8,840 bases of DNA. It comes from Spirochaetaceae bacterium (GTDB lineage: Bacteria > Spirochaetota > Spirochaetia > DSM-27196 > SLAA01). Positions 1 to 5,879 of the stretch are shown piece by piece. The stretch's first letter is position 1. The number at the start of each line of letters is the position of its first letter. Under the pieces are notes generated by a model, which had not been told where the DNA came from, did no database searches, and worked only from the letters and a program-made list of their open reading frames with translations. The position numbers and the translations under genes are program-made. The DNA lies in assembly GCA_003564775.1 (NCBI GenBank), contig PXEI01000216.1:1-8840 (forward strand), read 5' to 3'.

Positions 1-991
1 CAACAAAACTCGCCGTTGCTTCCCCACCCCCGATCACGGTACCGCCAGCGATCAGGCAGTCTCGTATGCGGGCACCATCCTCGGCACCTGAGCCTCTAAG
101 CAGCAGGGAAGAGCGTACGCGCGCACCGGTAGCGACCGTAACCGCTTCCTGTAGTATGACGCCAGCAAGGCCTGCCCCCCCAGTTACGCGAGTAACGCCG
201 TCGGCGGCCGAGAGGAGAACTGACTCGGTTATGTACTCTGCGCCGTCCACAATGGTGCCGTCGCTCACAAAGCTATTGCGGAGCAGCCGACAGTGACTGA
301 TGTATACGCCTGCTCCGACGATCGAGTATCCACGCACGCTCTGGACATGGCGTGCGGCGGTTGAGTGCTCAAGCTCCTTGAGGCAGTCGGGATCCCCGGG
401 GTTCTCGGCGATGAGTCGTGCGAGTTCGAGCGTCATTTCTGGAATAAAGGGCAGCGACCGGCCGCCGGTCTCTATTCCGGCCTCAATCTGGTTTCTGGGG
501 TTGAGCGCATCGGCGCCATATAGCTCCGGTGACTCTAAACGATGCTCTGGTGGGGACACCACAAGGCGCGATGCAGTCACAACAGAGTCTTGGCCGATGT
601 AGTACCCCACCAGCTCTGGGCAGTGGTACAGCGCCACCCCCTGGTCAATCACACAGTCCTGAAGAGTAGAGTTGTAGATCCCGGCAGGCAAGCGTCTATG
701 CGCAGCCCAAGCGGGTGCGGGCCCCATGAGGATACATCGTCCCAGAAACTGAGAGCCGTGAACACACTCCGGGTCAAAAGACGGCCCTAGCAAAAGGTGG
801 CTCCAGTCTTCACAGTGGTTTCCGTTCGCCTTAAGGAGCCGTATCTGTTCTGCGCTGGCGGGCTCACAAAGCCGATCCAGGTCTTCACTTCGGTCACTGA
901 GTACGGCAACGTTCCTCACAAATCGGTTCATTTCGGGAGCCTTGAGGAGCAGAGCGATTTCTTTGCTTGCGGCGTTTACGGAGGCTGTCAT
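1..991 (-). CDS. DUF4954-like left-handed beta-helix protein (N-terminal 330 residues; C-terminus off the left edge)
   Basis: The minus strand is open from an ATG at 991 to the window edge. I recognise a DUF4954-like layout: a helical N-terminus, an E-D-W-S segment (residues 61-64) followed by F-D-P (72-74), a GIYNS segment (104-108) and then short turns of the kind seen in hexapeptide/left-handed beta-helix proteins (about 105-140 and 220-330). Between them lies an N-x-I-E-x-G-I-E-T-G-G-R stretch (about 167-178). Family members are large proteins of uncharacterised role with nucleotidyltransferase/acyltransferase-like helix repeats; no substrate can be assigned. The start is uncertain: there is no good ribosome binding site before 991, an internal ATG at 931 (residue 21, MNRFVRNV) has a weak AAGG upstream, and the frame is open further upstream with TTG codons before a stop near 1100. 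The gene diverges from pyrC. Family call is from recalled motifs, not a search. Confidence 0.72.
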   Translation of the reverse strand, partial: MTASVNAASKEIALLLKAPEMNRFVRNVAVLSDRSEDLDRLCEPASAEQIRLLKANGNHCEDWSHLLLGPSFDPECVHGSQFLGRCILMGPAPAWAAHRRLPAGIYNSTLQDCVIDQGVALYHCPELVGYYIGQDSVVTASRLVVSPPEHRLESPELYGADALNPRNQIEAGIETGGRSLPFIPEMTLELARLIAENPGDPDCLKELEHSTAARHVQSVRGYSIVGAGVYISHCRLLRNSFVSDGTIVDGAEYITESVLLSAADGVTRVTGGAGLAGVILQEAVTVATGARVRSSLLLRGSGAEDGARIRDCLIAGGTVIGGGEATASFV

Positions 992-1143
992 AGAGTGAGC
1001 ATGCCGGGCCCAACGGCGCTCGTCAAGTACGGGTGGTGGAATCTCCAAGGACCACGGTCGAATTGACAACGCGACCGAAGAGCCGTGGCCTCTCAGCCTT
1101 CAAGGCTTGCCGAAAAGCTGGCGCAGGGATATGCTCGTGCAGT
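992..1143. other. Divergent intergenic region between the DUF4954-like gene and pyrC, with an inverted repeat
   Basis: This stretch separates two divergently transcribed genes and should contain both promoters. It holds a dyad: CGGTCG (1055-1060) pairs with CGACCG (1072-1077), and the overlapping CCACGG (1052-1057) pairs with CCGTGG (1083-1088), so two competing hairpins share the CGG. A TTGACA (1063-1068) lies in the loop but has no acceptable -10 at 16-18 bp in the plus direction. The dyad could be an operator or an RNA attenuator for pyrC; neither role is shown. Confidence 0.4.
1107..1135 (+). promoter_or_regulatory. Possible sigma-70-like promoter for pyrC
   Basis: TTGCCG (1107-1112) and TATGCT (1130-1135) are separated by 17 bp; each matches the consensus at four of six positions. 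Transcription would start about 1142, almost at the pyrC ATG at 1144, implying a leaderless or near-leaderless mRNA. This would fit the lack of a well-placed ribosome binding site (the only purine run, AGGGA at 1125-1129, is 14 bases from the ATG). Weak matches like this occur by chance, so confidence is low. Confidence 0.25.
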
Positions 1144-2454
1144 ATGAACTTGGAAAGCCTGACACTTTACGAATCCGGCATAGAAGCCATTACACGGCAC
1201 GGTGCTCCTTCCGTTGCTGCTGCAGCTGTTGTCTCCCCGGAGCCCAAGGTGCAAGGCGACACATTCGAGGTGTATCGCCTCCGTACACCCGACGACTTCC
1301 ACGTTCATCTGCGTCAGGGGCAGTCCCTGGCGGCCTACACTCAGGACGTGGCGGCTGGTTTTGCACGGGCTCTGGTAATGCCCAATACCTTACCTCCGGT
1401 TGCAACTGCAGAAGGCCTTGAGCAGTATCGTACTCAGATAGATGCGGGACTTGGCGTTCACACCCCTGGGTTTCTGCCCCTTATGAGTTTCAAGCTCGCA
1501 CCACGCCATGACGCAGCTGCCGTCGCGTCGCTTGCAGCAGCTGGAGCGACGGCTGGGAAGCTCTATCCGGCTGGCGTCACGACTAACTCCGAGGACGGCG
1601 TGCAGAGCATTGAGTCGATATTTCCAGCTCTTGATGCAATGCAGGAGCACGGTATCGTTCTGTGCATTCATGGGGAGGCACCGGACGCCTTTTGTCTGGA
1701 ACGGGAGACGGCTTTCCTGTCCAAGCTTGAGACCATAGTGGCGAGGTTTCCAAGGCTGCGTGTCGTGCTTGAGCACCTCTCGACTGCTGATGCAGTTCGT
1801 GCTGTGCGGGATCTGCCGTCACGCGTTGCTGCCACCATCACGGTGCACCATCTTCTGCTGACGCTTGATGATCTCATTGGCGGCGAGTTGCGCCCGCACC
1901 ACTTTTGCAAGCCTGTGGTCAAAACACCGGCTGATCGTGCGATGCTGCGCGAAGCTGTGCTGAACGGTGAGCCCAAGTTCTTTTTCGGCTCAGACAGTGC
2001 CCCACACACGCGTGAGCACAAGGAGTGTGACTGCGGATGCGCAGGGTTGTACACGGCGCCTGTCGCGCTGCCGTTGCTTGCCGAGTTTTTTGAGCAGCAT
2101 GTGGGTCCTGGTACTGCTGTGGGCACCGGTACGGGAGCAGGCGGTGGCCATGCTGTCGGTGGCGGCAACGGTCACAGTAGCGATCACGGGAACGGAAATG
2201 GTCACGGGAGTGGTGAAGGCGCAGCCGTTGAGTTTGGAAGCGGCGGGCAAGTCCGGCGTCCAGAATGGATAGAGGCTATGGAGGCCTTTGTTTCACGTTA
2301 CGGGGCGCAGTTCTACCAACTACCTTTGAACAGCGGCCATGTGAGGCTTGAGCGCCAGCCATGGACTGTTCCGGCAGAGTATCACGGAGTGGTTCCGTTT
2401 TGCGCCGGTGAAGAACTCCAGTTTCGGGTGATACGAGAAGACGAGAGGAGCTAA
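1144..2454 (+). CDS. pyrC: Dihydroorotase, class II (PyrC type), with a Gly/His-rich insertion
   Basis: This zinc enzyme interconverts N-carbamoyl-L-aspartate and L-dihydroorotate in cytosolic pyrimidine synthesis. The 436-residue product aligns well from memory with E. coli PyrC. DDFHVHLRQG supplies metal ligands H53 and H55, GKLYPAGVTTNS the carbamylated lysine K139, CIHGE the ligand H176, VVLEHLSTADA the ligand H211, and FFFGSDSAPH the catalytic D284, followed by the CDCGCAG segment. C-terminal landmarks YGAQFYQLPLN and VPFCAGE are present. The family is usually near 345 residues; the excess comes from about 40 Ala-rich residues before the core and about 50 inserted residues (319-373) rich in Gly, His, Ser and Asn. 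I chose ATG 1144 over an in-frame ATG at 1033 because the extra residues resemble nothing and would overlap the divergent promoter region; GTG 1249 is another possible start. Catalytic residues look intact, so activity is expected. Confidence 0.93.
   Translation: MNLESLTLYESGIEAITRHGAPSVAAAAVVSPEPKVQGDTFEVYRLRTPDDFHVHLRQGQSLAAYTQDVAAGFARALVMPNTLPPVATAEGLEQYRTQIDAGLGVHTPGFLPLMSFKLAPRHDAAAVASLAAAGATAGKLYPAGVTTNSEDGVQSIESIFPALDAMQEHGIVLCIHGEAPDAFCLERETAFLSKLETIVARFPRLRVVLEHLSTADAVRAVRDLPSRVAATITVHHLLLTLDDLIGGELRPHHFCKPVVKTPADRAMLREAVLNGEPKFFFGSDSAPHTREHKECDCGCAGLYTAPVALPLLAEFFEQHVGPGTAVGTGTGAGGGHAVGGGNGHSSDHGNGNGHGSGEGAAVEFGSGGQVRRPEWIEAMEAFVSRYGAQFYQLPLNSGHVRLERQPWTVPAEYHGVVPFCAGEELQFRVIREDERS
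2098..2262 (+). repeat. Low-complexity Gly/His-rich insertion within pyrC
   Basis: This coding stretch gives about 55 residues dominated by Gly, with His, Thr, Ser, Asn and Ala, including GHSSDHGNGNGHGSG. It is built from irregular GGN codons and shows no exact long tandem repeat. It sits between the FFEQ helix and the helix leading to YGAQFYQLP, where E. coli PyrC has only a few residues, so it probably forms a flexible surface loop. The His content suggests possible metal binding, which is conjecture. Confidence 0.8.
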
Positions 2455-2580
2455 CCGCCTGCTTGCCTTGTGACCCTGGAGCGCGTACATTTTGAGAGTC
2501 TTGCTTTGCAGACGTTGTCTACAAGGCTTTGCTACGGAACCCCATACAACACATAACGAACTTCAACAAGGAGATCAACG
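2455..2580 (+). other. pyrC-hisA intergenic spacer with the hisA ribosome binding site
   Basis: These 126 bases separate pyrC from hisA. An AAGGAG at 2568-2573 lies 7 bases before the hisA ATG at 2581 and is a strong Shine-Dalgarno match. The only promoter-like element is TTGAGA (2492-2497), without a good -10 at normal spacing, and I see no terminator hairpin with a T tract. hisA may therefore be read through from pyrC or have its own weak promoter here. Confidence 0.55.
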
Positions 2581-3327
2581 ATGATGCTAATCCCCTCTAT
2601 CGACATACTGGGAGGAAAATGCGTACGACTTCTCCAGGGTGACTTCGATGAGTCAACCATCTACGACAAGGACCCGGTTGCCGTAGCTCGTGAGTTTGAG
2701 GCGGCTGGCGCTCACCGAATTCACTTGGTGGATCTTGATGCAGCACGTGGAGACAGCGGCGTTAACCGGTCAAAGATCCGGAAGATCCGGCGCGCAGTGA
2801 GCTGTACGTTGCAGCTTGGCGGTGGAATCCGTTCCGAGGACGATATTGAAGAACTTCTTGATGTGGGAATCGATAGATTCGTCATTGGGACGGCATTTGC
2901 CAGGCGGCCCGAGATTGTTGAGGGCTGGACCGCTCATTACGGGGATATTTTTCTTGCTGGTATAGATGCGCGCGACGGAAAAGTGCAAGTGTCCGGCTGG
3001 GAGGAAAACTCTGGCATTGACGACATTACCCTTGCAAAACGAGCACGTGAGTTGGGTGCCTGCGGCATCATTTACACAAACATTGAGAAGGACGGGGCGC
3101 TTCAGGGGCCGGACATCGTGCGTACCAACCTCATTGCCGAGAGTTGTGGTCTGCCGGTAATTCTGTCTGGAGGAATCTCTTCTGCTGCGGATGTAGAGAA
3201 GGTTGCTGCCGAGGGGCACAAGAACATTGTGGGTGTGATTGCCGGGCGTGCAATCTATGAAGACAAACTGGATCCTGTCCCGTTTTTCGCTCAACAACCT
3301 GCAAGTGCGCAGGAGGCAACCTGGTGA
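2581..3327 (+). CDS. hisA: 1-(5-phosphoribosyl)-5-[(5-phosphoribosylamino)methylideneamino]imidazole-4-carboxamide isomerase (HisA)
   Basis: HisA performs the Amadori rearrangement of ProFAR to PRFAR, the fourth step of histidine synthesis, in the cytosol. The 248-residue product has the full (beta/alpha)8 layout. PSIDILGGKCVRL carries catalytic D8, LVDLDAARG (49-57) follows strand 2, QLGGGIRS (78-85) forms the first phosphate site, AGIDARDG carries the second catalytic aspartate D129, YTNIEKDGALQGPD (165-178) contains the active-site loop, and LSGGIS (195-200) and GVIAGRAIYE (218-227) complete the second phosphate site. The length is typical. The usual TDI motif reads TNI here, but that position varies among true HisA proteins. 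Two ATGs occur in tandem; the first is well spaced from AAGGAG. The stop overlaps the start of the next his gene by 4 bp, so the two are translationally coupled. Confidence 0.96.
   Translation: MMLIPSIDILGGKCVRLLQGDFDESTIYDKDPVAVAREFEAAGAHRIHLVDLDAARGDSGVNRSKIRKIRRAVSCTLQLGGGIRSEDDIEELLDVGIDRFVIGTAFARRPEIVEGWTAHYGDIFLAGIDARDGKVQVSGWEENSGIDDITLAKRARELGACGIIYTNIEKDGALQGPDIVRTNLIAESCGLPVILSGGISSAADVEKVAAEGHKNIVGVIAGRAIYEDKLDPVPFFAQQPASAQEATW
3311..3316 (+). promoter_or_regulatory. Ribosome binding site fixing the GTG start of the HisE gene
   Basis: AGGAGG lies inside the end of hisA, 7 bases before GTG 3324. It is the best Shine-Dalgarno sequence in the window and supports the GTG start and the 4-bp GTGA overlap with hisA. 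Confidence 0.85.
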
Positions 3328-3932
3328 GTCTGGCACAGGCACCTGACGTCAGGGCTTTGGTTCTCCGTTCATCTGGGGGCGATGTTGTCTCTGCTGCCCT
3401 GCAAAACGCAAAGGCTTTTCGCAAGAGCCTGGAGAACAATGAGTTGTGGGTGTATCAACTCGAGGGCGGCCGGGTGCTGCCCTACGATATCGGAAGCGCC
3501 AAACTCCAGGAACTGCGCGATCATGGTACCTGGTATGAGGCAGTTGTAGCGACGGCCGACACCGGGCCAACGCCGGGGGCCAAGGCCCCGGCGACGGGCG
3601 CACTCGCAGCCAGCCCGGAGCCTGCTGACCGCCCGGAGGGCGGCAGTGCGGGAGGCACAGCTTCGGGGGCCGTGCTCGAACGGCTCGCAAAGGTTATTTC
3701 CACGCGGCGCCAGGATATGCCGGAAGGCTCCTATACGAGCTATCTCTTTCGAGAAGGCGAAGAGAAAATTCGCAAGAAGGCTGGCGAAGAAGCCGTGGAG
3801 TTGATCCTTGCTCGCAAAACCGAGGACATTCGCAACGAGGCGGCAGACCTCATCTACCACCTGCTGGTTCTGCTTGAGGTATGTGACATACCGATACAGG
3901 ACGTGATGGAGGTGCTGCGCGGCCGCGAGTAA
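3324..3932 (+). CDS. hisE: Phosphoribosyl-ATP pyrophosphatase (HisE domain) fused to a degenerate HisI-like domain
   Basis: The C-terminal domain (residues about 118-202) is a clear HisE, which hydrolyses phosphoribosyl-ATP to phosphoribosyl-AMP in histidine synthesis. It shows LERLAKVISTRR, PEGSYTSYLF, KKAGEEAVEL with the metal-binding acidic helix (GEEAVE, 154-159) and NEAADLIYHLLVLL (171-184). Residues about 9-75 resemble the first strands of HisI, the AMP cyclohydrolase: a GGDVVSAALQNAKAFRKSLE segment, then LWVY and RVLP. They lack the CDxDxD and CHxGxxSCF zinc/catalytic motifs and are far shorter than the usual roughly 110 residues. HisI activity is therefore unlikely from this protein. 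The domains are joined by a Pro/Ala/Gly linker (about 78-117) encoded by GC-rich DNA with two strong hairpins. Translation starts at GTG 3324, overlapping hisA. The HisE call is firm; the HisI ancestry is an inference from weak similarity. Confidence 0.9.
   Translation: MSLAQAPDVRALVLRSSGGDVVSAALQNAKAFRKSLENNELWVYQLEGGRVLPYDIGSAKLQELRDHGTWYEAVVATADTGPTPGAKAPATGALAASPEPADRPEGGSAGGTASGAVLERLAKVISTRRQDMPEGSYTSYLFREGEEKIRKKAGEEAVELILARKTEDIRNEAADLIYHLLVLLEVCDIPIQDVMEVLRGRE
3555..3674 (+). repeat. GC-rich low-complexity linker DNA with two palindromes inside the hisE gene
   Basis: This segment encodes the Pro/Ala/Gly linker between the HisI-like and HisE domains. It contains a near-perfect inverted repeat at 3571-3593 (about 10 bp arms, one extra G, AA at the centre) and a perfect one at 3629-3643 (CCGCCC, GGA, GGGCGG). 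GC content is visibly higher than in the flanking domains. The hairpins have no T tract, so they are not obvious terminators. Confidence 0.7.
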
Positions 3933-3995
3933 CTCCGCGCCACGCAGCGCAACCCCTTCTCTGTCGTGCCTTGATCTGGACCTGTTCCTTAGTTG
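3933..3995. other. Convergent gap between the hisE and leuB stop codons
   Basis: The his and leu units end facing each other across 63 bases. I expected a bidirectional terminator and did not find one: there is only a short GCGC/GCGC pairing near 3939-3952 and a GTTCC/GGAAC pairing that extends into the leuB stop region, both without a T run. Termination may be Rho-dependent. Confidence 0.4.
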
Positions 3996-5096
3996 TTATC
4001 TGGAACTGGAAATGAGCTCAGCAATTTTATCGCCCATCTGTGATGTTGAGACCACGGTATCTTGCCCGCTTGTCCCCGCTATGTCCTGGGTTCGGTAACC
4101 AAGCTCAAGGACGCCGCCGATAGCGGAAAAGATCATATCGTAGGCATCGTCCATGCCAAAACTATACTTCAGCATCATTGCTGCGGAGAGAATTTGTGCT
4201 ATAGGGTTTGCAACACCCTGGCCCGCGATATCCGGGGCCGAACCTCCGGAAGGCTCATACAAGCCAAAGCTTCCACCGCCGGAGGGCGCTGCAGCAAGCG
4301 AAGCACTCGGCAGCATGCCTAACGAGCCGGTGATCATGGCCGACTCGTCCGAAAGAATATCGCCGAACATGTTCCCGCATAGGATTACATCGAACTGTCG
4401 GGGATTTCGAACCAACTGCATCGCGGCGTTGTCCACGTACATGTGGTTCAGTTCCACATCCGGGTACTCCTGTGCTATCTCGCTTACTACTTCGCGCCAG
4501 AGAACCATTGAAACCAACACGTTTGCCTTGTCGATTGATGTAACGGTTTTGCGTCGGGTTCGGGCAGCCTCAAACGCTACACGTGCAATGCGTTCGATCT
4601 CGGGGCGCGAGTACACGAGGGTGTCAAATGCACGGTCTCCGTCACGGCCTTTTGGGGTGCCAAAGTAAATGCCACCGGTCAGTTCGCGTACAACCAGGAG
4701 ATCGAGCGACTCGCCAATCACCTCGGGTCGCAGCGGCGACGCATCTCGGAGTGCCGGGAAGATAACCGCTGGTCGAAGATTTGCGTAGAGGCCAAACTGT
4801 TTGCGTAGCGGCAACAATGCGGCCCGTTCGGGCTGTTTTTCCGGCGCTAAGTGTTCCCACTGTGGGCCGCCAATTGAGCCGAAGAGAATAGCCTCTGAAG
4901 CCTTGCAGGCCTCAACCGTGGACTGCGGCAGCGCCTCACCGTGATTATCTATAGCTACTCCCCCAACGTCCGCCGGAGTCTTTTCCAGTTCAAACCCCAT
5001 TTGATTCCCGACTATGTCGAGCACTTTCTCGGCTTCGGCCATAATCTCAGGTCCAATTCCGTCACCCGGCAGGACTGCAATCCGTAGTGTTCGCAT
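3996..5096 (-). CDS. leuB: 3-isopropylmalate dehydrogenase
   Basis: LeuB oxidatively decarboxylates 3-isopropylmalate to 2-oxoisocaproate with NAD+ in leucine synthesis. The 366-residue product (family usually 355-370) starts with RIAVLPGDGIGPEI and has substrate-binding arginines R98 and R108 in LLPLRKQFGLYANLRPA, R138 in VVRELTGG, catalytic Y144 in GGIYFG and K190 in SIDKAN. Metal-binding aspartates are D222 in VDNAAMQL and D246 and D250 in GDILSD. The NAD-binding segment LYEPSGGSAPDIAGQG is intact. ELTGGIYFGTPKG and the VDNAAMQL motif favour LeuB over isocitrate or tartrate dehydrogenases. I chose ATG 5096 over the in-frame ATG at 5120 because an AAGGAG (5106-5111) sits 9 bases upstream of it. 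The loop before LYEP carries a slightly enlarged AAAPSGGGS run. It is the last gene of a probable minus-strand unit. leuA, leuC and leuD are not in the window. Confidence 0.96.
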   Translation of the reverse strand: MRTLRIAVLPGDGIGPEIMAEAEKVLDIVGNQMGFELEKTPADVGGVAIDNHGEALPQSTVEACKASEAILFGSIGGPQWEHLAPEKQPERAALLPLRKQFGLYANLRPAVIFPALRDASPLRPEVIGESLDLLVVRELTGGIYFGTPKGRDGDRAFDTLVYSRPEIERIARVAFEAARTRRKTVTSIDKANVLVSMVLWREVVSEIAQEYPDVELNHMYVDNAAMQLVRNPRQFDVILCGNMFGDILSDESAMITGSLGMLPSASLAAAPSGGGSFGLYEPSGGSAPDIAGQGVANPIAQILSAAMMLKYSFGMDDAYDMIFSAIGGVLELGYRTQDIAGTSGQDTVVSTSQMGDKIAELISSSR

Positions 5097-5105
5097 TATA
5101 TGCTG

Positions 5106-5111
5106 CTCCTT
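5106..5111 (-). promoter_or_regulatory. Ribosome binding site deciding the leuB start
   Basis: On the minus strand this reads AAGGAG, 9 bases before ATG 5096. It lies inside the longer reading frame from ATG 5120, which argues against that upstream start. Confidence 0.8.
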
Positions 5112-5159
5112 TTCTTGCACATTGGTTATGCCCGAACCTGCGTTTGCAGAGTGGGGGCT

Positions 5160-5834
5160 CTATTCCGGTACCTGATAGTTCATGAGACGCCAGATCCCGT
5201 AGTAGGCCGGGTCTTCCCCTGGTTCGGCCGGGGGTACGGGGCGTGCCTCAAACATGAATATTCCGCAGTTCTGGGCTTCCACCATTGGCATCCAGTCCTC
5301 ACTACCGTTGCCGAAGGTCTCTTTAATGATCCACTGGAGAAAGCCTCCATGAGTCACACTCAGGATATCGGTGTTTCCTGCTATCGCGAGCTCAATAAGA
5401 TAGGCCCAGACCCTGGCAGCCCGAGTTCGGAGATCTGCATTTGGTTCAGCGTTGGGAACCGCTGACCAGCTCTTTGCCTGAAAGGCACGGAACTCACGCG
5501 GATGGAGCGTAGCGAGCTCGGCGTACTTCAGGTTGGAGAACAAGCCCAGATCCAGCTCCTGAAGATCCGCAAAGATCTCGGGCTCTGGTAGTTCCCCGCC
5601 GAGCCTAACCAGCGCTGCCGTCTCGCGAGTGCGGCCCAGCGGTGAGCTCAATAGCTTTGTAATACCTCGCCCGCGGAAAAAGGAACCGGTGCGGGTTGCC
5701 TGAGCACGACCGTTACTGGTAAGCGGCGACTCGGTGAGGCCCTGCATTCGGCCCTCCGAGTTTGCCTCACTCTCGCCGTGACGCAGGAAGTAGAAGGTCG
5801 TAGTTGCAGGCAAGGTGTGGAAACTGGGTCTCAT
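5160..5834 (-). CDS. Histidine phosphatase superfamily (phosphoglycerate mutase-like) protein
   Basis: The 224-residue protein has the signature FYFLRHGESEAN with nucleophile H19 and R18, the SSPLGRTRETA segment (63-73) with a phosphate-binding arginine, the acid/base region LQELDLGLF (91-99, E93) and the second catalytic histidine H162 in SVTHGGFLQW. This is the catalytic set of the branch-1 histidine phosphatases, which transfer or remove phosphate through a phosphohistidine. It lacks the longer loops of true cofactor-dependent phosphoglycerate mutase, so a small-molecule phosphatase is more likely; the substrate cannot be predicted. No signal peptide or membrane segment is seen, so it is probably cytosolic. 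A Pro/Glu-rich loop (about 198-209) lies near the C-terminus. The GAGG about 8 bases before ATG 5834 is a moderate ribosome binding site. It lies 45 bp after the 611-residue gene and 63 bp before leuB, which suggests cotranscription. Confidence 0.88.
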   Translation of the reverse strand: MRPSFHTLPATTTFYFLRHGESEANSEGRMQGLTESPLTSNGRAQATRTGSFFRGRGITKLLSSPLGRTRETAALVRLGGELPEPEIFADLQELDLGLFSNLKYAELATLHPREFRAFQAKSWSAVPNAEPNADLRTRAARVWAYLIELAIAGNTDILSVTHGGFLQWIIKETFGNGSEDWMPMVEAQNCGIFMFEARPVPPAEPGEDPAYYGIWRLMNYQVPE

Positions 5835-5879
5835 GGTGCGCGCCTCTAGTGTGTTATTTCGAGCTATGTATCAGTCCGA

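Noticed and set aside
66..1066. Several short plus-strand reading frames across the left end
   Set aside because: They are shadows of the long minus-strand DUF4954-like frame, which is open throughout and has recognisable motifs; the plus-strand products are Ser/Arg/Pro-rich and family-less.
1033..1143. An upstream in-frame ATG that would lengthen PyrC by 37 residues
   Set aside because: The extra sequence resembles no dihydroorotase N-terminus, has no ribosome binding site and would occupy the region needed for divergent promoters.
3075..3116. TNI instead of TDI in the HisA active-site loop as a sign of lost function
   Set aside because: This position varies in genuine HisA proteins (a Glu is found in the Thermotoga enzyme, from memory), and the catalytic aspartates and both phosphate loops are intact.
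3933..3995. Bidirectional intrinsic terminator between the convergent his and leu genes
   Set aside because: Only 4-5 bp stems without T tracts can be drawn.
5097..5120. An upstream ATG for leuB at 5120
   Set aside because: The strong AAGGAG lies downstream of it and is ideally spaced for ATG 5096, where the family's usual N-terminus begins.
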